From: Myrica gale
Taxonomy: Eukaryota; Streptophyta; Magnoliopsida; Fagales; Myricaceae
Reading direction: 5' to 3'
NCBI GenBank assembly: GCA_963930655.1
Contig: OZ005617.1
Location: 932,501-996,500 of the forward strand
DNA length: 64,000 nt
A model generated the notes under the pieces. The model searched no databases and had not been told where the DNA came from. It was given only the letters and a program-made list of their open reading frames with translations. Both the position numbers and the translations under genes were made by a program. Shown piece after piece: positions 1-24,200 of the stretch. The first letter of the stretch is position 1; each line of letters opens with the position of its first letter.

Positions 1-2306
<2,306 letters not shown>

Positions 2307-2351
2307 TCAGGCAGGATTCGACTCCGGGCATGTTTCTTGACAACAGAGAAG

Positions 2352-5534
<3,183 letters not shown>

Positions 5535-6018
5535 GCTGCTTATGCTACTTGGGCACTATCCGACTCTGGCAAGTATCTTGACAATGACGAAAAATCAGTG
5601 ACTTCTGGAAACTATGTGGGACAGTTTGACAACAATTTATTAGGGTGGGGCTGACACAACCATATGGAAAAGTAAGTCCTTTGATTCTTGGAAGGGACTG
5701 AGAAGGCAGCTAATAATTGCAAGGACAAATCACAGGAAGGAAAAACTTACCCGGGCGTGTGATGCGAGTATATATATAATGGGATCAATCAAATATACAT
5801 GTAGGAAGCCATCGTCCCTGAACAAATTGCGTGAAAATGGCATTCAAATGAAAGAATTACTACAGGTTACTTTCTTTTCTTTTTTTAAACTGGTTGTCCG
5901 GCCTCATTTATACCGATCTTGATTAATCTCGAGATCTGTACAGTCTTTGTGTGTTTATGTATACTTCGACTAATCTTGGGATCGGTCATCGGTGGTCTTT
6001 CTATCTCCGAGTAAGAAG

Positions 6019-6024
6019 CACGTG
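6019..6024. promoter_or_regulatory. G-box (CACGTG) in relic ABCC upstream region
   Basis: A CACGTG core sits inside the palindrome AGCACGTGCT and is shared with the equivalent position 9253-9258 upstream of copy C. G-boxes bind bZIP and bHLH factors; activity here is inferred only from its retention in both copies. Confidence 0.35.
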
Positions 6025-6152
6025 CTAAGAAAGCTGATTGAATTATTGCAAAACATTCAACAAAATTTTCTAAAGTTTGGTTGAAATGCCATCCCAATAG
6101 GGCCAAGTTTTAACGTGGACTACTGACCCTCATAAATCGCAATGCCACATGG

Positions 6153-6560
6153 GGAGATGAGAGTGAGGACATCATGATGTGAAACTATACCCAAACTTCC
6201 TTGGAAAGCAATAATTAAAGATGTAGAGTCCGACGACCAATTGGATTCGCATTATGATAAGGAGATGCGAGTGAGGACATCATGATGTGAAACTATACCC
6301 AAATTTCCATGGAAAGCAATAATTAAAGATGTAGAGTCCGACGACCATTTGGATTCGCATTATGATAATATGTAAATTTACCAATTTCCGAATTTATATT
6401 TTATTATAATTTATTTCTAGATATTGAAAATTTCTTTTTAATAATTCTTTAAAAATCTAAAGATGTAGAGTCCACGACCATTTGGATTCACATTATGATA
6501 ATATATAAATTTACAGTTTTCGAATTCATATTTTATTATAATTTATTTCTAGATATTGAA
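6153..6560. repeat. Short tandem repeat array, about 108-bp and 130-bp units
   Basis: A unit of about 108 bp starting GGAGATG at 6153 is repeated at 6261 with few differences. Part of it, beginning AAAGATGTAGAGTCC, recurs a third time at about 6459 together with the AT-rich tail (TTTATTATAATTTATTTCTAG) found after the second unit. It lies in the relic upstream region and has no coding content. Confidence 0.75.
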
Positions 6561-6609
6561 ATTTTAATATTAAAATTTCCTTTTAATATTCTTTAAAAAT
6601 CATTTTTTT

Positions 6610-6940
6610 TCAGAGTACTGATTTGCAGTCCGGTCCGGTCCTAATTTTTAAAATGCGGTCCGGACCGGACCGGACCTCATTTATTAATATCAATAAAAAA
6701 TAGTTTATATATTTTTTAATACAAATTACAAACTTAAAACATTTCATTTTAATCTAAACTAAAACTCTACATTTTATATGTTCTTCCCTCTTTGAAATTA
6801 ACCTAAAAAATTGATACCGGTCCGGACCGCATTTAGTAGGACTGGTCCGGTCCTACCATTTATGTAGGATCGAAAATTCGGTCCGGTCCGATCTGGTTCG
6901 GTCCAATTTTTTGGTTGTTCAGCCCTAACTAAAATGGTCT
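6610..6940. mobile_element. CCGG-rich remnant, probably a non-autonomous hAT element
   Basis: Dense alternation of GGTCCGG and CCGGACC motifs at both ends flanks an AT-rich core. The right end reads GGTTGTTCAGCCCTA, like many plant hAT termini (TAGGGCTG...). The left terminus and target duplication are not clear, so family and limits are tentative. Confidence 0.4.
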
Positions 6941-7692
6941 TGACTCAAGAGATGGGGAGAATATTCTATTTTTAGGTCGCAATTTGGCAACAAAATAAGA
7001 TTTTTTTGTTGGAGTTTCATCCACGAAACAAAAGGTAAAAACTACATAAAGTCATTGACACTGACTCGGTCATTGATTAAGGGGAATAAATTCAATTTTT
7101 AGGGTCCAATCAACATCAATCCTTCTTAAGTTTCTTCCTTCTGTTTTAGAATTTCATATCCAAGACAAAAGGCAAAAAACACATACCCTAAAGTTTGCCA
7201 GTTATAGCTTGCAATATTTCACCTCAACCCACAGAAAATAGCGTCTTTTATGTATGGACTTGTAACCTGTCGCTTTGTTCAAAAACGATAAGAAACAGAA
7301 ACCGCGTGAAAGGAGAAGAACCACTCCTACTCACTTCAATGACTCATCCATTTTATAGATATTGATTTCATTTAAGTAATGGAAGAAATTTACTACATCA
7401 TTATTACCTGATCCATTACACCCAATCCATCCAATCCAAAGATGTTGATCTAGTAGTTAAAGCTTGAGATTTAGATGTTTGCTCTCTCTCTCTGGTCTTA
7501 AGTTCAACACTTACTACGTGTTACCAATAGTTTGGGACCCATCCGCAAGGTCATTGACACCATAATGGTCCGGTTTGTATGAAATAAGGAACTGCACAAA
7601 TCTAAATATTAATTGAAGAGACCCAAGAAAATATTTTAAACCTATTAGTATGGGATGAAGAGACTGTACATACGCAATCACATTTTAGTCAT

Positions 7693-8413
7693 TGAGTTTT
7701 CACGGCTTTTATTTTTTAATTTTAAAATTTATTTTTTTCAGATTTTAGTCCTTTGATTTTTATTTTTTGACGAAATTGTCCTTCCGTCAAGGTTCCTTCT
7801 CTTTCCCTAACGGAAATATCACATTAGTTGACAACTCAGCAGCTGATGTGGTAAGAAAAATTGTCATTTTAGTTATTGCGTTTTACCCCTTTGATTTCAT
7901 TTTAGTCATTGAGTTTAATTTTTTCAAATTTTAGTCTTTAAGTTTACATTTTTTGACGAAATGACCCTTCTGTTAGTGATTACTGTTTAAATAATTGTTT
8001 GATTATTAAAATTTTGGAGTGTTTAAAATTTTAGGGTGTTAGAGTTAATAAAAACGTGGAGAGTGTGATTATTTAAATGAATTTTTTATATTTATTCGAA
8101 GTGAAAAGTAATGATTTCATGTTGATAGAGAGAATTTTGGGGCCATATTCTTTTACATTCTTTCTGACACTCAATATAACACATCATGTCTCAGTTTTAG
8201 TGCTTTGAATAAATAACAGATGCTAACATGATGTTTATGAGTCAAAATTTTAGTACTGGCATAAGGATCATTTCCTTAAAAAATATAAATTTAAGGACTA
8301 AAATATCAATTTTTTATTGTTGATTTATTAGCTAACGTGGCCTTTCTATTAGAAAAAAAGAATAAAATCTGAAAAAAAAATTCAATAACTAAAAAATAGA
8401 AGCGGTGAAAACC
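7693..8413. mobile_element. Degraded MULE-like MITE with long inverted ends
   Basis: The left end (GAGTTTTCACGGCTTTTATT onward) is the imperfect inverse of the right end (ending AGAAGCGGTGAAAACC). Both continue inward with ATTTTAGTCCTT / AAGGACTAAAAT motifs. Long, imperfect, AT-rich inverted ends of this type are common in Mutator-like MITEs. No transposase is visible. Immediately right of it the ABCC upstream relic resumes at about 8416, so it looks inserted there. Confidence 0.4.
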
Positions 8414-9252
8414 AAAGACAAACTGGCCCACGTCAGCGTCTTGCCATTAAGGAAGATATTTTCTGGGCAGGAGCGGGCGGCTGATGTATACTTTGCAGAG
8501 AATCCGACCACCGTATTAAAAGTCTGACTAATACCTTTATCTATAAATATAATTCAATTCCACAAGGTTGGGAAAGGAATATGCTTTGAAATATATTCCA
8601 ATAAAGCTTTTCTGCCATATGATATACATATTTATATAATATTCGCGCATGCAGTTTTCCAAGAAAAACATTCCAATTTTTCTACCATTTCTTATCTCCT
8701 CGAAATACATTATCTGACCTTTTCCTTTGTCACTTTGCAGCATCACCTCACGGGTGGAATTACCAACTTCTTGTTTTTTTGCTAATTAAAAGTTTTGCCC
8801 ACTAAGGGTATTGGAATCCCGAAAACAAGTTTAGATCGGTGGTGCATATAAAATAATTTTTATTTTTATCAAATTATCTCATTGTATTATAATAAATATA
8901 AAAAAATTATTAAAATTATCTTTCCTCATTTTTTTGCACTAATTTTGAATAAATTAAAATTTAACAACTCTAAAAATTTGATAGCACTGGCATTAGCTTG
9001 TGGTATGTAGGATGCGTTTGCAAAGTAAAATTTTAACACAATAAAAAATTATAATATAATTTCTTTTTTCTTCGTCACATCATTACTTTTTATTATAATA
9101 AATATTAATTGACTCTTTTTTTTTTACTTTTTTATCAAATTTAATATCTTAAAATTTTAATTTTTCCAAAATTTTAATACTCATACAGAACCGTAGTGTC
9201 AATGGATAACTGGCTCAATTATTGAAAAAGAATTCACAAACAAATAGTCAAG

Positions 9253-9258
9253 CACGTG
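9253..9258. promoter_or_regulatory. G-box (CACGTG) upstream of ABCC copy C
   Basis: CACGTG within AGCACGTGCT, about 1.7 kb before the copy C start, retained from the same position in the relic upstream copy (6019-6024). Candidate cis element only. Confidence 0.35.
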
Positions 9259-10894
9259 CTAAGATTAAGTGCCTGAATTATTGTAAAGGACTCCCAAAAA
9301 GTTGGTTGAAATGTGATCCCAATGGGAACTAGTGACCCTGACAAATCACAGCAACTTGGGTTGGGTTGGGAGAATATGGGGACCCTCGTTATGTGAAACT
9401 TTACACAAATTTTCTATAAAAAATTTGCAGAAATGACAAAAAGGCTCTTGGGTTTGTCAATTAGCTCGGGGAAGAGAAAGTACACAGCCACATAAGTCAT
9501 GAGTACGTGACAATCAACACAGTCAGCGTCTCGCCCATTAACGATGATATTTCTTGGAGGGGAAGCGGCTCAGCTTCCGTCTCCGTCTCCTTTGGTTCTT
9601 GAAAGCGAGGATTCCACTTGGCACTTGTAGTTGTAGAACCGAAAATCCAAAGGCTGCAAACGAGCCACGGAGCCATTTCCATTTGCGCCACCTTGCATGA
9701 TCACTCTTTATGAGATGAAAGATCACACTTTTTCTTTTTCTTTTTTAATGTTTTATACATAATTTTTAAAACAACTAATTGGCCCTAGACAAAAGGGAGA
9801 AGGTTTGTTGGTTGTGGTGTATTATTGGTGCCTTGGTCCTCAAGACATGGAAGAATATTCAAATTTTAGGTCACAATTTGACCCAAATAAGATACTTTTT
9901 TGTTGGGGTTTCATCCACAAAATAAGGTAAGAAAAGAAGATAAGTCATTGTCAGTGACTTGGTCCTTTATTAAGAGGATTAAAGTTCAATTTTCTAGGGT
10001 CCAATCCATCTTAAGTTTTTACCTTTTTTTAGACTTTCATATCCAAGATAAAAGGCAAAAAAATAACCTAAATTAAAGTTTGCGAGTTACTTATAGGTAG
10101 CTTGCAATATTTCACCTCAACCCACAGAAAATAGTGTCTTTGTGTATGGACTTATGTAACCTGTCGTTTTCTTTAAAAGTAACAGCAAACCCAGTGAAAG
10201 GACAAGACAGTAAGTTTAAATGAATCAACTATAAATACGTATTCAAAGAATTTCATTCTACTCTTGTAAGAAATTTAACTATAACATTACCTCAGCCATT
10301 AAACGCTATTTAGACCAGAATTCGTTACTTCTGTTTTCTTCTTCTTGTCATTTCTCGGTTTTTCCAAACACAAGAGGGCTTTCCAGTTGTCTTAAAAAGA
10401 TACCTCTTTTCGATCTCATAAATTGACTGATCAGAAGCAAAATTTCAACGAGAGTGATATGCCATTTTATAGACTCCAGTCTTGAGATGAGAAGAGAGAG
10501 ACAAAATACAAGTGAGCCAAATTAGGGAAAGAGACAGAAAGAAATAATTGAAGAAAGAGGAAAATTAATGAACCAAAAGAAAAACATCATTGGCCGAGAA
10601 AAAAAAAGAAAAAGAAAAACAGCATCCAAACAAATGCATGCACCGAGGAAAATATCCACCTGAGTTCAAGCCTCTCTCTCTCTCTCAAGTTCACGCCTTT
10701 CGTGGAAAGATGCTGATTGCTGGATTGGTGGTCTTTTGTACGCAGCCCATTTGTTTTTTTTTCCCTAGTTCCAACTACCGCAGCCCATTTGTTGAAAATG
10801 TCCGACCCCGGAGTCTTGCTCACCACGTTATCCGGCGCCCAAGGAAAGCTATCTTTATGATTCTCCGCCTCTTGCTCCACACTTTAGTCTCACT

Positions 10895-10902
10895 TATATA
10901 TA
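10895..10902 (+). promoter_or_regulatory. TATA box of ABCC copy C
   Basis: TATATATA lies about 80 nt before the ATG at 10981, after a pyrimidine-rich stretch. Position and sequence suit a core promoter with a short 5' UTR. Confidence 0.6.
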
Positions 10903-10980
10903 CGAGAAAATCTTGAACTTTTCAACGCATACAATCCACCCATCTCGCATATAGTCACCCAACAAGAAGCTCCACAAGAA

Positions 10981-16997
<6,017 letters not shown>

Positions 16998-18350
16998 GCA
17001 GCTGATGCCTACTTGGGCACTATCCGACTCTGGCAAGAATCTTGACAATGGACGAAAACTCAGTCGCTTCATGACTCAAGTCATTGGTTGTTGTGTTAGA
17101 GGCATCTTGAGAAACTAAAGTTGTAAATTATTTGCTTGAAACGAACCCTACATATGGATATTATAGAGTAGTTCAATGCCATTTTATATTCCAGCATACC
17201 AATTCGTCTACGTTTCCTAGAGTGTCTTAATGTTTGAGGGATATGCTGTTGTACGATGGCTTGCGCGTGACAGTGTGATAGCAATTTAGAAAACATGGCT
17301 AAAACAACCATGTGGAAAAGTGATGCAGCGTGGTGCAGGTTACATTAATCTGCAAACACAATAATCTTACAACTCCCTTTGTAAAAAGAAAACTCTATCT
17401 GAGTCTACTTATTGATAAGCTATAAAATAGCTAAAAGTCCATTCCATAACTTGTTTTTTTGCCAACAAATTATTTCCTTCCCGCAGAGAGGGTTTGGGCT
17501 CAACCTCCTTATTTGGTAACAAAATAACTTTCACATTGTCAAATAAAAAAATCATAAATATTTTATTTTCCATCATTTATAGCTCCTTTGGCATTATGTA
17601 CTCCTGATCTACCCAGCAAGAGATGTCATCCATAGCCATTACATCACACCAAAGTGTCTGAGAACTAGTGGATACCCCTATGTTAGGTTGTGCAGTCATG
17701 TGTCCTTTATTCTCTATTGAAATCGGACAGGAGACCATTTGATAAATGATTGTTGATTTTCTTATATGTAAATTTGCAGTTTCCCATTCTGTATTTTTTA
17801 GATAATGAAGAGAAATCCTGTACAACAAGCTAGTTTACCCAACTAACTCACAAGTAAACTCGGTGAAGATAGCTCAGTATTCAAAATGTAATATTAAAAA
17901 TTTGTTCGAAAATCTCTTCCAAAAATTGCATATCTGCCTTCTCTCGACATGCCCACGTTCCGAATTCATATATATTTCTCACTTATCGAGAAAATAATTT
18001 AAGTAAAATTTAATCTTATTTTCCCCTTAATCTAATCTTATCAAATATTGCCTGCCCAGCAAAATGACAAGCAGGCCCTTGAGTTTGACATATGGCTCGT
18101 TACTCGTTAGAAAATAGCACACAAGTTCACAACGAGATGAGTCATGAGTACGTGGCAATAAACACGTCGGCGTCTTGCCATTAAGGAAGATATTTTCTGG
18201 GCAGGAGGCAGGAGCGGCTGATGTATATACTTTGCAGAGAATCCGACCACCGTATTAAAAGTCTGACAATCTTTAAATATACTTTAATTCCACGAACGTT
18301 GGGAAAGGAATATCTTTGCAGATATATTCCAATAACACTTTTACGTAGTA
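16998..18350. other. Intergenic: copy C 3' flank, then ABCC upstream relic
   Basis: 16998-17330 is the 3' flank shared with copy D (20168-20500). 17330-18050 shows nothing I recognise. 18060-18350 matches 8410-8740 and 9430-9570, including the CGTCTTGCCATTAAGGAAGA motif, so it is the start of the upstream region of copy D. It ends where the retrotransposon fossil begins. Confidence 0.65.
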
Positions 18351-18351
18351 T

Positions 18352-19600
18352 GATATTGATAGGCACCGGTCCAACCTATTAAAATATATAAGTTCATCTG
18401 ATCTAAGGTCTCATGCGTCTTCTAGACCCTAATCCAGGTAAGTTAATCTCCTTTTTATAATGATAAAAGATGATTCTAGGTAAGATGAGAATCTAAAAGA
18501 CTTCAGGACTCCTTATATTTTAGGTAAGACGAGGATACAAGAGGCTTCAGAACTCTAGATAGGATTAGGAGTCCTAAAGCCTATACTAGCACCTTTTCTC
18601 CTGTAAATAGCTAGTACCTTCTTTCATATTTCCTTAAGCTTAATTAATCTTCTAATATTCTAACTCCTTTTGAGATCTAACTTAGGCATCGAAGTCTTCA
18701 CATTCGACGTCGCCCCTCTCTTTATTCTCTTTCAGGTCTGATCAGTTTCTGCTATTGGTGATTTTTGGCATCATCAGTTAGCGCCGTCTGTGGAAATTTC
18801 TCGAAAAAAGCCACATCCAAACACTTTTATGCTCACCACAACATTTTTCAACCACCCCCTCTGCATCCTTCCTCCATCGTAATGACTTCCTTCACTGAAA
18901 TACCTAACGGCGACCAACCACCTCCGATCACAGAACACAGAACTCGTCCCCTAACAACAACATTGTGACAAACTTAGATCTCGCCCCCAATAGCTACGCA
19001 TTGCTGGCTACCTTGGTCCAAACCGTTGAGAACCTTGTTCACCATATCAGCACGATCATGCAGGTCAAGCCTCCTACGTCCCCTTCACGTTCACATATAT
19101 CTCATTTACGAGAAGAAACTACAGACAACCACTCGACTCACCAATCTCCTCCCAAACAACACGGAGCGGATGGTTGGCGGATCGCCCTCCATGAGCAGAT
19201 GGCTGGCATGCAGAACATATCCTGCTCCTCCAACAGAAGTTGAACATGGTAGAGAACCCTAAGACCAATGATTTCTTCATTTTAGCAAACGACGACAGCT
19301 TCCCGTTTACAACGAAAGTGCTTGCATACATGCTTCCCCGCACTTCTGACCACCCAAGATCGACCTATTTGATGGTTCTGGTGACCCCTGCGACCACCTG
19401 GAGATCTTTCGCCTACACATGCACGTCCAATCATATGCATATCTCATCCTCTTTTGTGCGTTATCTTTAACCCTTAAGGGATCAACACAACGATGGTTTT
19501 CTAGTCTACCGGCTGGAACCATCGTGGACTTTGACACCCTCAGCACACAGTTCTTGAGTACTTCATATCCAACGGACGGATTAAACTTCAGACCACCTAC
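18352..19600 (+). mobile_element. Ty3/Gypsy-type LTR retrotransposon fossil (LTR, primer site, 5' gag)
   Basis: A fossil of the 5' end of a plant Ty3/Gypsy element. An LTR-like stretch runs from about 18352 to 18775. It is followed by a primer-binding-like segment (GCGCCGTCTGTGG) of the kind usual in plant Gypsy elements, then a leader and the first part of gag, recognisable by residues such as STQRWFSSLPAGTI near 19490-19540. The fossil is broken and incomplete: the rest of gag, pol and the second LTR are absent. It stops at about 19600, where the ABCC copy D sequence begins. With no second LTR its age cannot be read from LTR divergence; it is younger than the copy D upstream region it interrupts. 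Confidence 0.75.
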
Positions 19601-20167
19601 TTGTATTTTCGGCTTCTCTGGCGTGGAAGTTGTGTAGAATATTTCCATATATTGTTAAAATTTTGATGCTTATGCACATATGGGCAATGCAGTTACTGAG
19701 AATGGAGACAACTGGAGTGTGGGTCAGAGGCAGCTGGTCTGCCTTGGCCGCGTGCTACTGAAGAAGAGTAATGTATTGGTCCTTGATGAAGCTACTGCAT
19801 CCCTCGATACCGCTACAGATAATCTGATTCAGGAAACTCTCAGGCAACATTTTGACAACTGTACAGTGATTACCATTGCACATAGGATAACTTCCGTTCT
19901 CGACAGTGGCATGGTTCTGCTCCTAAGTAACGGTTAGCCGTTAGTGAGACCATATCTGTTCATCTTACTCCTGCAGCTTTACTCCCACAGTATTTTCATG
20001 GCTAGATTGATTGTGTTTGGATTCTATGGCTGAACATAATTCTGTGAATTCTTGGTGCAGGGCTTATCGAGGAATATGATTCGCCAGCAAGAGTGCTAGA
20101 AAATAAGTCCTCGTCTTTTTCTCAACTTGTAGCAGAGTACACTATGAGGTCGAATTCCAGTTTTTAA
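19601..20167 (+). pseudogene. ABCC copy D, last two exons only
   Basis: From about 19601 the sequence matches intron 8, exon 9, intron 9 and exon 10 of copy C. Exon 9 equivalent is 19693-19932 (240 nt, in frame) and exon 10 equivalent is 20061-20167. They encode the NBD2 end with [16 protein letters not shown] and an intact [12 protein letters not shown], then the usual ending MRSNSSF. Everything before exon 9 is missing; its place is taken by a Gypsy fossil and, before that, an ABCC upstream relic. So this is the remains of a fourth tandem gene that lost about six kilobases. Two exons alone cannot make a transporter. Confidence 0.88.
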
Positions 20168-21234
20168 GCTGCTGATGCTTGTTAGGCACTATCAGACTCT
20201 GGCAAAGTATCATGACAATGACGAAAAATCAGTGGCTTCGTGACCTTGTGTGAAGTGGGCTGAGCCATTTTGGTGCAGTCTAGGTGACTCGGTCATTGGT
20301 TGCTGTGTTAGAGGCTTATTCAACCAACACAGGGTGTAGTGTAGTATATACCTTGGTGTTGCTGGGAGTAACTAAAGTTTTAAATTATTTGCTTGAAACG
20401 AACCCTACTTCTGGATTTGATATGGAATATAATTCAATGTCATTTTATATTCCTACATATTGTCTACGTTTGCAAGAGTGTCTCATGTTTAGTGATATAA
20501 TGGATATATAATTGTTTACTTTTTAAACAAATTAAATAAGAGTATTTATTATAGATTAATTATAGTTATATTGATAAAAACTCATATGGCTAACCAGCGA
20601 AGTGATTCTCACGAGGGTGTTTGTTTGTGAAAATATTGAGGTTTTGGAAATTTTAAGTATTGGAGTTTGTGAAAAAGTATAGTATTTTATGGAAAAGTGA
20701 GGAGAGAGAAATTTTAATTAAATAGTATAATATTATTTTATAATTTAATGAGGAGAGAGATTATTTGGAAATTTCGAGGGGTGAAAAGGTTAGAAAACAA
20801 ACAAGTGGCCGGCTCATTGAATTTTCATACCATTAGGCCTGGCGATACTTTTGCAACTCCCACAACCCAGAGGGCAGTCTCAGTCAAATTTGCTTCTCTC
20901 CCACTTGCGCCAACAGCCAATTCTTCGAACTCTTCTCCGAACAACCAACACGTCGCTGAACAAATCTCAATCTCACAGCACCCTTCTCTAGGTTTCTCTT
21001 CAACCTTGACACTTCCGCTACCTCCTCCTTTCTTTCTCACCCTCTCAAACTCTTTCCAAAGCATTAGCATAGCAAATTTTTTTTGCCTTTTTATTTTGTT
21101 ACTTCATTGTTGGTCAGCAATAAAGCACCAGTAAAGTTATTCAATTCTTTGGCTTGAATTTTGGGTTTGCGGTCAAATTGAGGGGGGTTTTTGTTTATTA
21201 TTTTTGTTTTCTTGGTTTGATGAAAGTTATGGGT
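20168..21234. other. Intergenic: copy D 3' flank and promoter/5' UTR of the DUF21 gene
   Basis: 20168-20500 is the ABCC 3' flank, also seen after copy C. 20520-20760 is AT-rich. 20830-21230 is pyrimidine-rich (CTTCTCT, CCTCCTCC) like a plant 5' UTR and probably belongs to the gene at 21235. In-frame upstream ATGs exist at 21154, 21220 and 21229. I see no clear TATA box. Confidence 0.5.
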
Positions 21235-24200
21235 ATGGCACTTGAATGGCCGATCTCCAATGCGCCGAGGTGCATTTCTGGCACGAAATCATCATATATA
21301 GTGCCTTACTTCGATCGGCAAATGAGAATGCGGATGAATGTTTTGGATAAAAGTAATTGTTACCCATCGCGGTTAGAGTTGAATTGCATTGGTCCCAGTG
21401 GTTTTGGGAGCTATTTTAGAGCTAAATATAAAGATCAGAATTTGAGTTTGTGTAGAGCTAGTTTGAAATGTGTAGGTGAAGATAGTGAGAGTTTGTGTGG
21501 TAAAGATGTGGATTCAGGTGTGAATTTAGACTTATTCAGAGAGTTGGTGAAGTGTGGAATTGTTTTGGCGGCAATGGTTTGTGGGGTGTTGGTCTTTGGG
21601 TGTAGGAGTGTGTTTGCAATGGAAGGTGTGACAAATGCTGGTTATGGGGTTATTGGTCAGAGCATTTTGTTATTGAGGAATGCCTGGCCCAAGACGTTAC
21701 AGGTTCTTCGGGTTTTCAAAGAGCAGGGTCTGATTTTGGCAGCGCTTTTGGGTCTCTCGGCCTTTTTCTCAATGGCTGAGACTTCGATTACCACACTTTG
21801 GCCGTGGAAGGTATTATTCCCTGATACTGAGTAATTTTGTGTTCTTAGTGTTAATAATTCTAATAATTGGTGTCGTTCGAACTTCAGAGTATATAAGCAT
21901 CATCTTGGTTAATCCAATTTTCATGATACCTGCTTTTTGAAGCTAACGAACATAATATTGGTGTTAGTAATATCGTCTCCTCATTGGTGGGGCACAAACT
22001 ACATGTACTTCTCCCTTTTCCCGTTATTATTCTGGTTTCTATGTCTTGCTTGATGCCCAGTTGGTGTGGGAGTGACCAAGTAGATTACGATCCTAGTTGG
22101 TAGACTGTTTTGTGAGATGTGCTGTGTGCACGTGGACTCTAAAATTTCTTCTGGAATGTGGCTCTACAACTTTATAGCTTAAAATTGCTTACTTCATTTA
22201 GTAAGGAAGTCAACTTCGCACATGAGGGTTGACCCAGTTAAAAGTTGCTCTCTTTTTGTATATGAACTGCCGAGTTCTTTGATTTTTGAAGATACCAATC
22301 TTATGAAATGTGAATGCTCAGTTAATGTTTAGATTGTCAAACCATGGGGGATATATTTTTGTCTGAGAAATAATTCCATGTGCCTACTTTTGTGATGAGA
22401 TTGATTTTCTCTTTCCTCTGTCATCTGATATCAATCCGTATCAGGTACGTGAGTTGGCTGAAAAGGAGCCTGAAAATGGCGTCTTCAGAAAGCTTCGCAG
22501 TGATGTTACTCGGTTCCTAACTACAATACTTATTGGCACAACGTACTGAACATGTCATGGTTCTCAGTGTTAAAGATCCAGTTTTCTTAGATTTAAATTT
22601 CAACCATTGTTTGTCATTTTGGATTTTATATTTGTACTCAGTGTTGTGAATATTGGAGCGACTGCCTTAGTCACAAAAGCTGCGACAGCAATATTTGGTG
22701 AAGCTGGTGTTAGTGCAGCGACTGGTGTAATGACTGTATGTCCCATTATCCTGTTGCTTGATCAATAGGAGAAATGTAGTGTGAACCTTAAGGGTTTGAG
22801 TTAGAGTAAATAGCCTGTGAACATATATTAGTTTTTCTGACTATAGAATATAATGTAGAATTCAAGCCCGTTAGGCTGTTAATGTTCGCTTTTTCTTTTT
22901 TCTCATTAATCCCTGCTGTTCTATAGACTTGCTAACTTTCCAGTAGCGAAAGCATTTGGGTGTGGGAGCTAAATTCTGGCAAGTGAAAACAGATGATAAT
23001 TTAACGGATATTCCATGATACTTGTTTGTCAGATGATAGCAATTGTATCTCATTAAAATTTCATGTTCTACCCTTTTTCTTATCCATTCTTAGCCTATTT
23101 CTTTTATCAACTGTGACTCTCTTAAACATAACTGTCCAATCATATTTACCCTTTACCCAAAACAAGTACGCTACAGTCCAGCAGCAACAGGTGGCTTTAG
23201 TCAGCATTGGGGTATGTACCCTATCTATAAAGATGCATATTACTGGTTTTTGGTTGTCTTATAGAAGATAATGGTGGGACTTTTATTTCAATATCAAATG
23301 AAGCAAAGAGGTCAGTCTTTTCAAGCTTAATTGAGTAGACTGTTATGCATGTTGAAACCTGTTCAGCTACAAAAATGGGATGTTAAAATGTGCCAACGTT
23401 GTTACTTTGGTTTTATTTCTCTGGATCTTGACAATATTCTAGCAGATCAAAGCATACATAGGAACAAGGAAGATTTATGTTTGTTCCATCACATGTTTCT
23501 CATAGAGTGAATATTGAGGATCTTTTTTTTGTCTTAATGATTCTAGGTAGCCATCTTGCTTCTCACAGAAATCACTCCAAAAAGTATAGCTGTCCACAAT
23601 GCAACCGAAGTTGCGAGGTTTGTGGTAAGTTTAGCTGTTCAGTTATTAGTGCTTAGCAGATGCCACCATTTCTACAACTTTTTTTTTTGACACGTTTCCA
23701 TCAATGCTTCTAGGTCAGACCAGTGGCATGGCTTTCCTTGGTATTATATCCTGTGGGAAGAGTTGTTTCGTTTTTATCTATGGGGATGCTAAAACTCCTT
23801 GGTTTAAAAGGAAGAAGGTGTGCTCTATTAACCACATCTTTGTCTCTCAGTAACTCTCCGGTCATGTTGTACTTTTACCTTTTGCACCATTTCAGAAGGT
23901 TTCTTAGGTTTTCTATTTGAGTGGTGATGTTGCTTTTATATATGATATTATTTTTTTACTTTTCATTTCAATGAGGTTGAACAAGTTTAGAAAAAAATAA
24001 AAGAATGTGAATATCAGAGGAAAAGTTCTCATTCGTTGTTCTGTTGGTGCTGCTTGACAATTACCTGCTACTTCTGCATTCTGGGATTTGTTACTTTTCT
24101 GTGTTATATGCCTTTTTAAGTCGCATCTTGAGTCATTCAAGGTACTGTACATAGAGGAGTACAAAAGAAGCAGGATCATAATGTGGATAGTGGTATTCTA

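Larger units (their letters stand above)
5535..10890. other. Intergenic stretch with relics of ABCC upstream DNA
   Basis: No gene is visible in this 5.4 kb. After the copy B 3' flank (to about 5880) it holds at least two copies of the region that lies upstream of the ABCC genes. 5990-6120 matches 9230-9350, both with the palindrome AGCACGTGCT. 6940-7300 matches 9840-10180. 8410-8740 matches 9430-9570 and 18060-18350. Inserted between them are short tandem repeats (6153-6560), a CCGG-rich transposon remnant (6610-6940) and a MULE-like element (7693-8413). Segment 8760-9200 is AT-rich with nothing I recognise. The region from about 9230 to 10980 is the likely promoter region of copy C. Confidence 0.7.

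Noticed and set aside
10587-10916. Overlapping frames on both strands upstream of ABCC copy C
   Set aside because: They lie in the promoter and 5' UTR of copy C and show no protein features.
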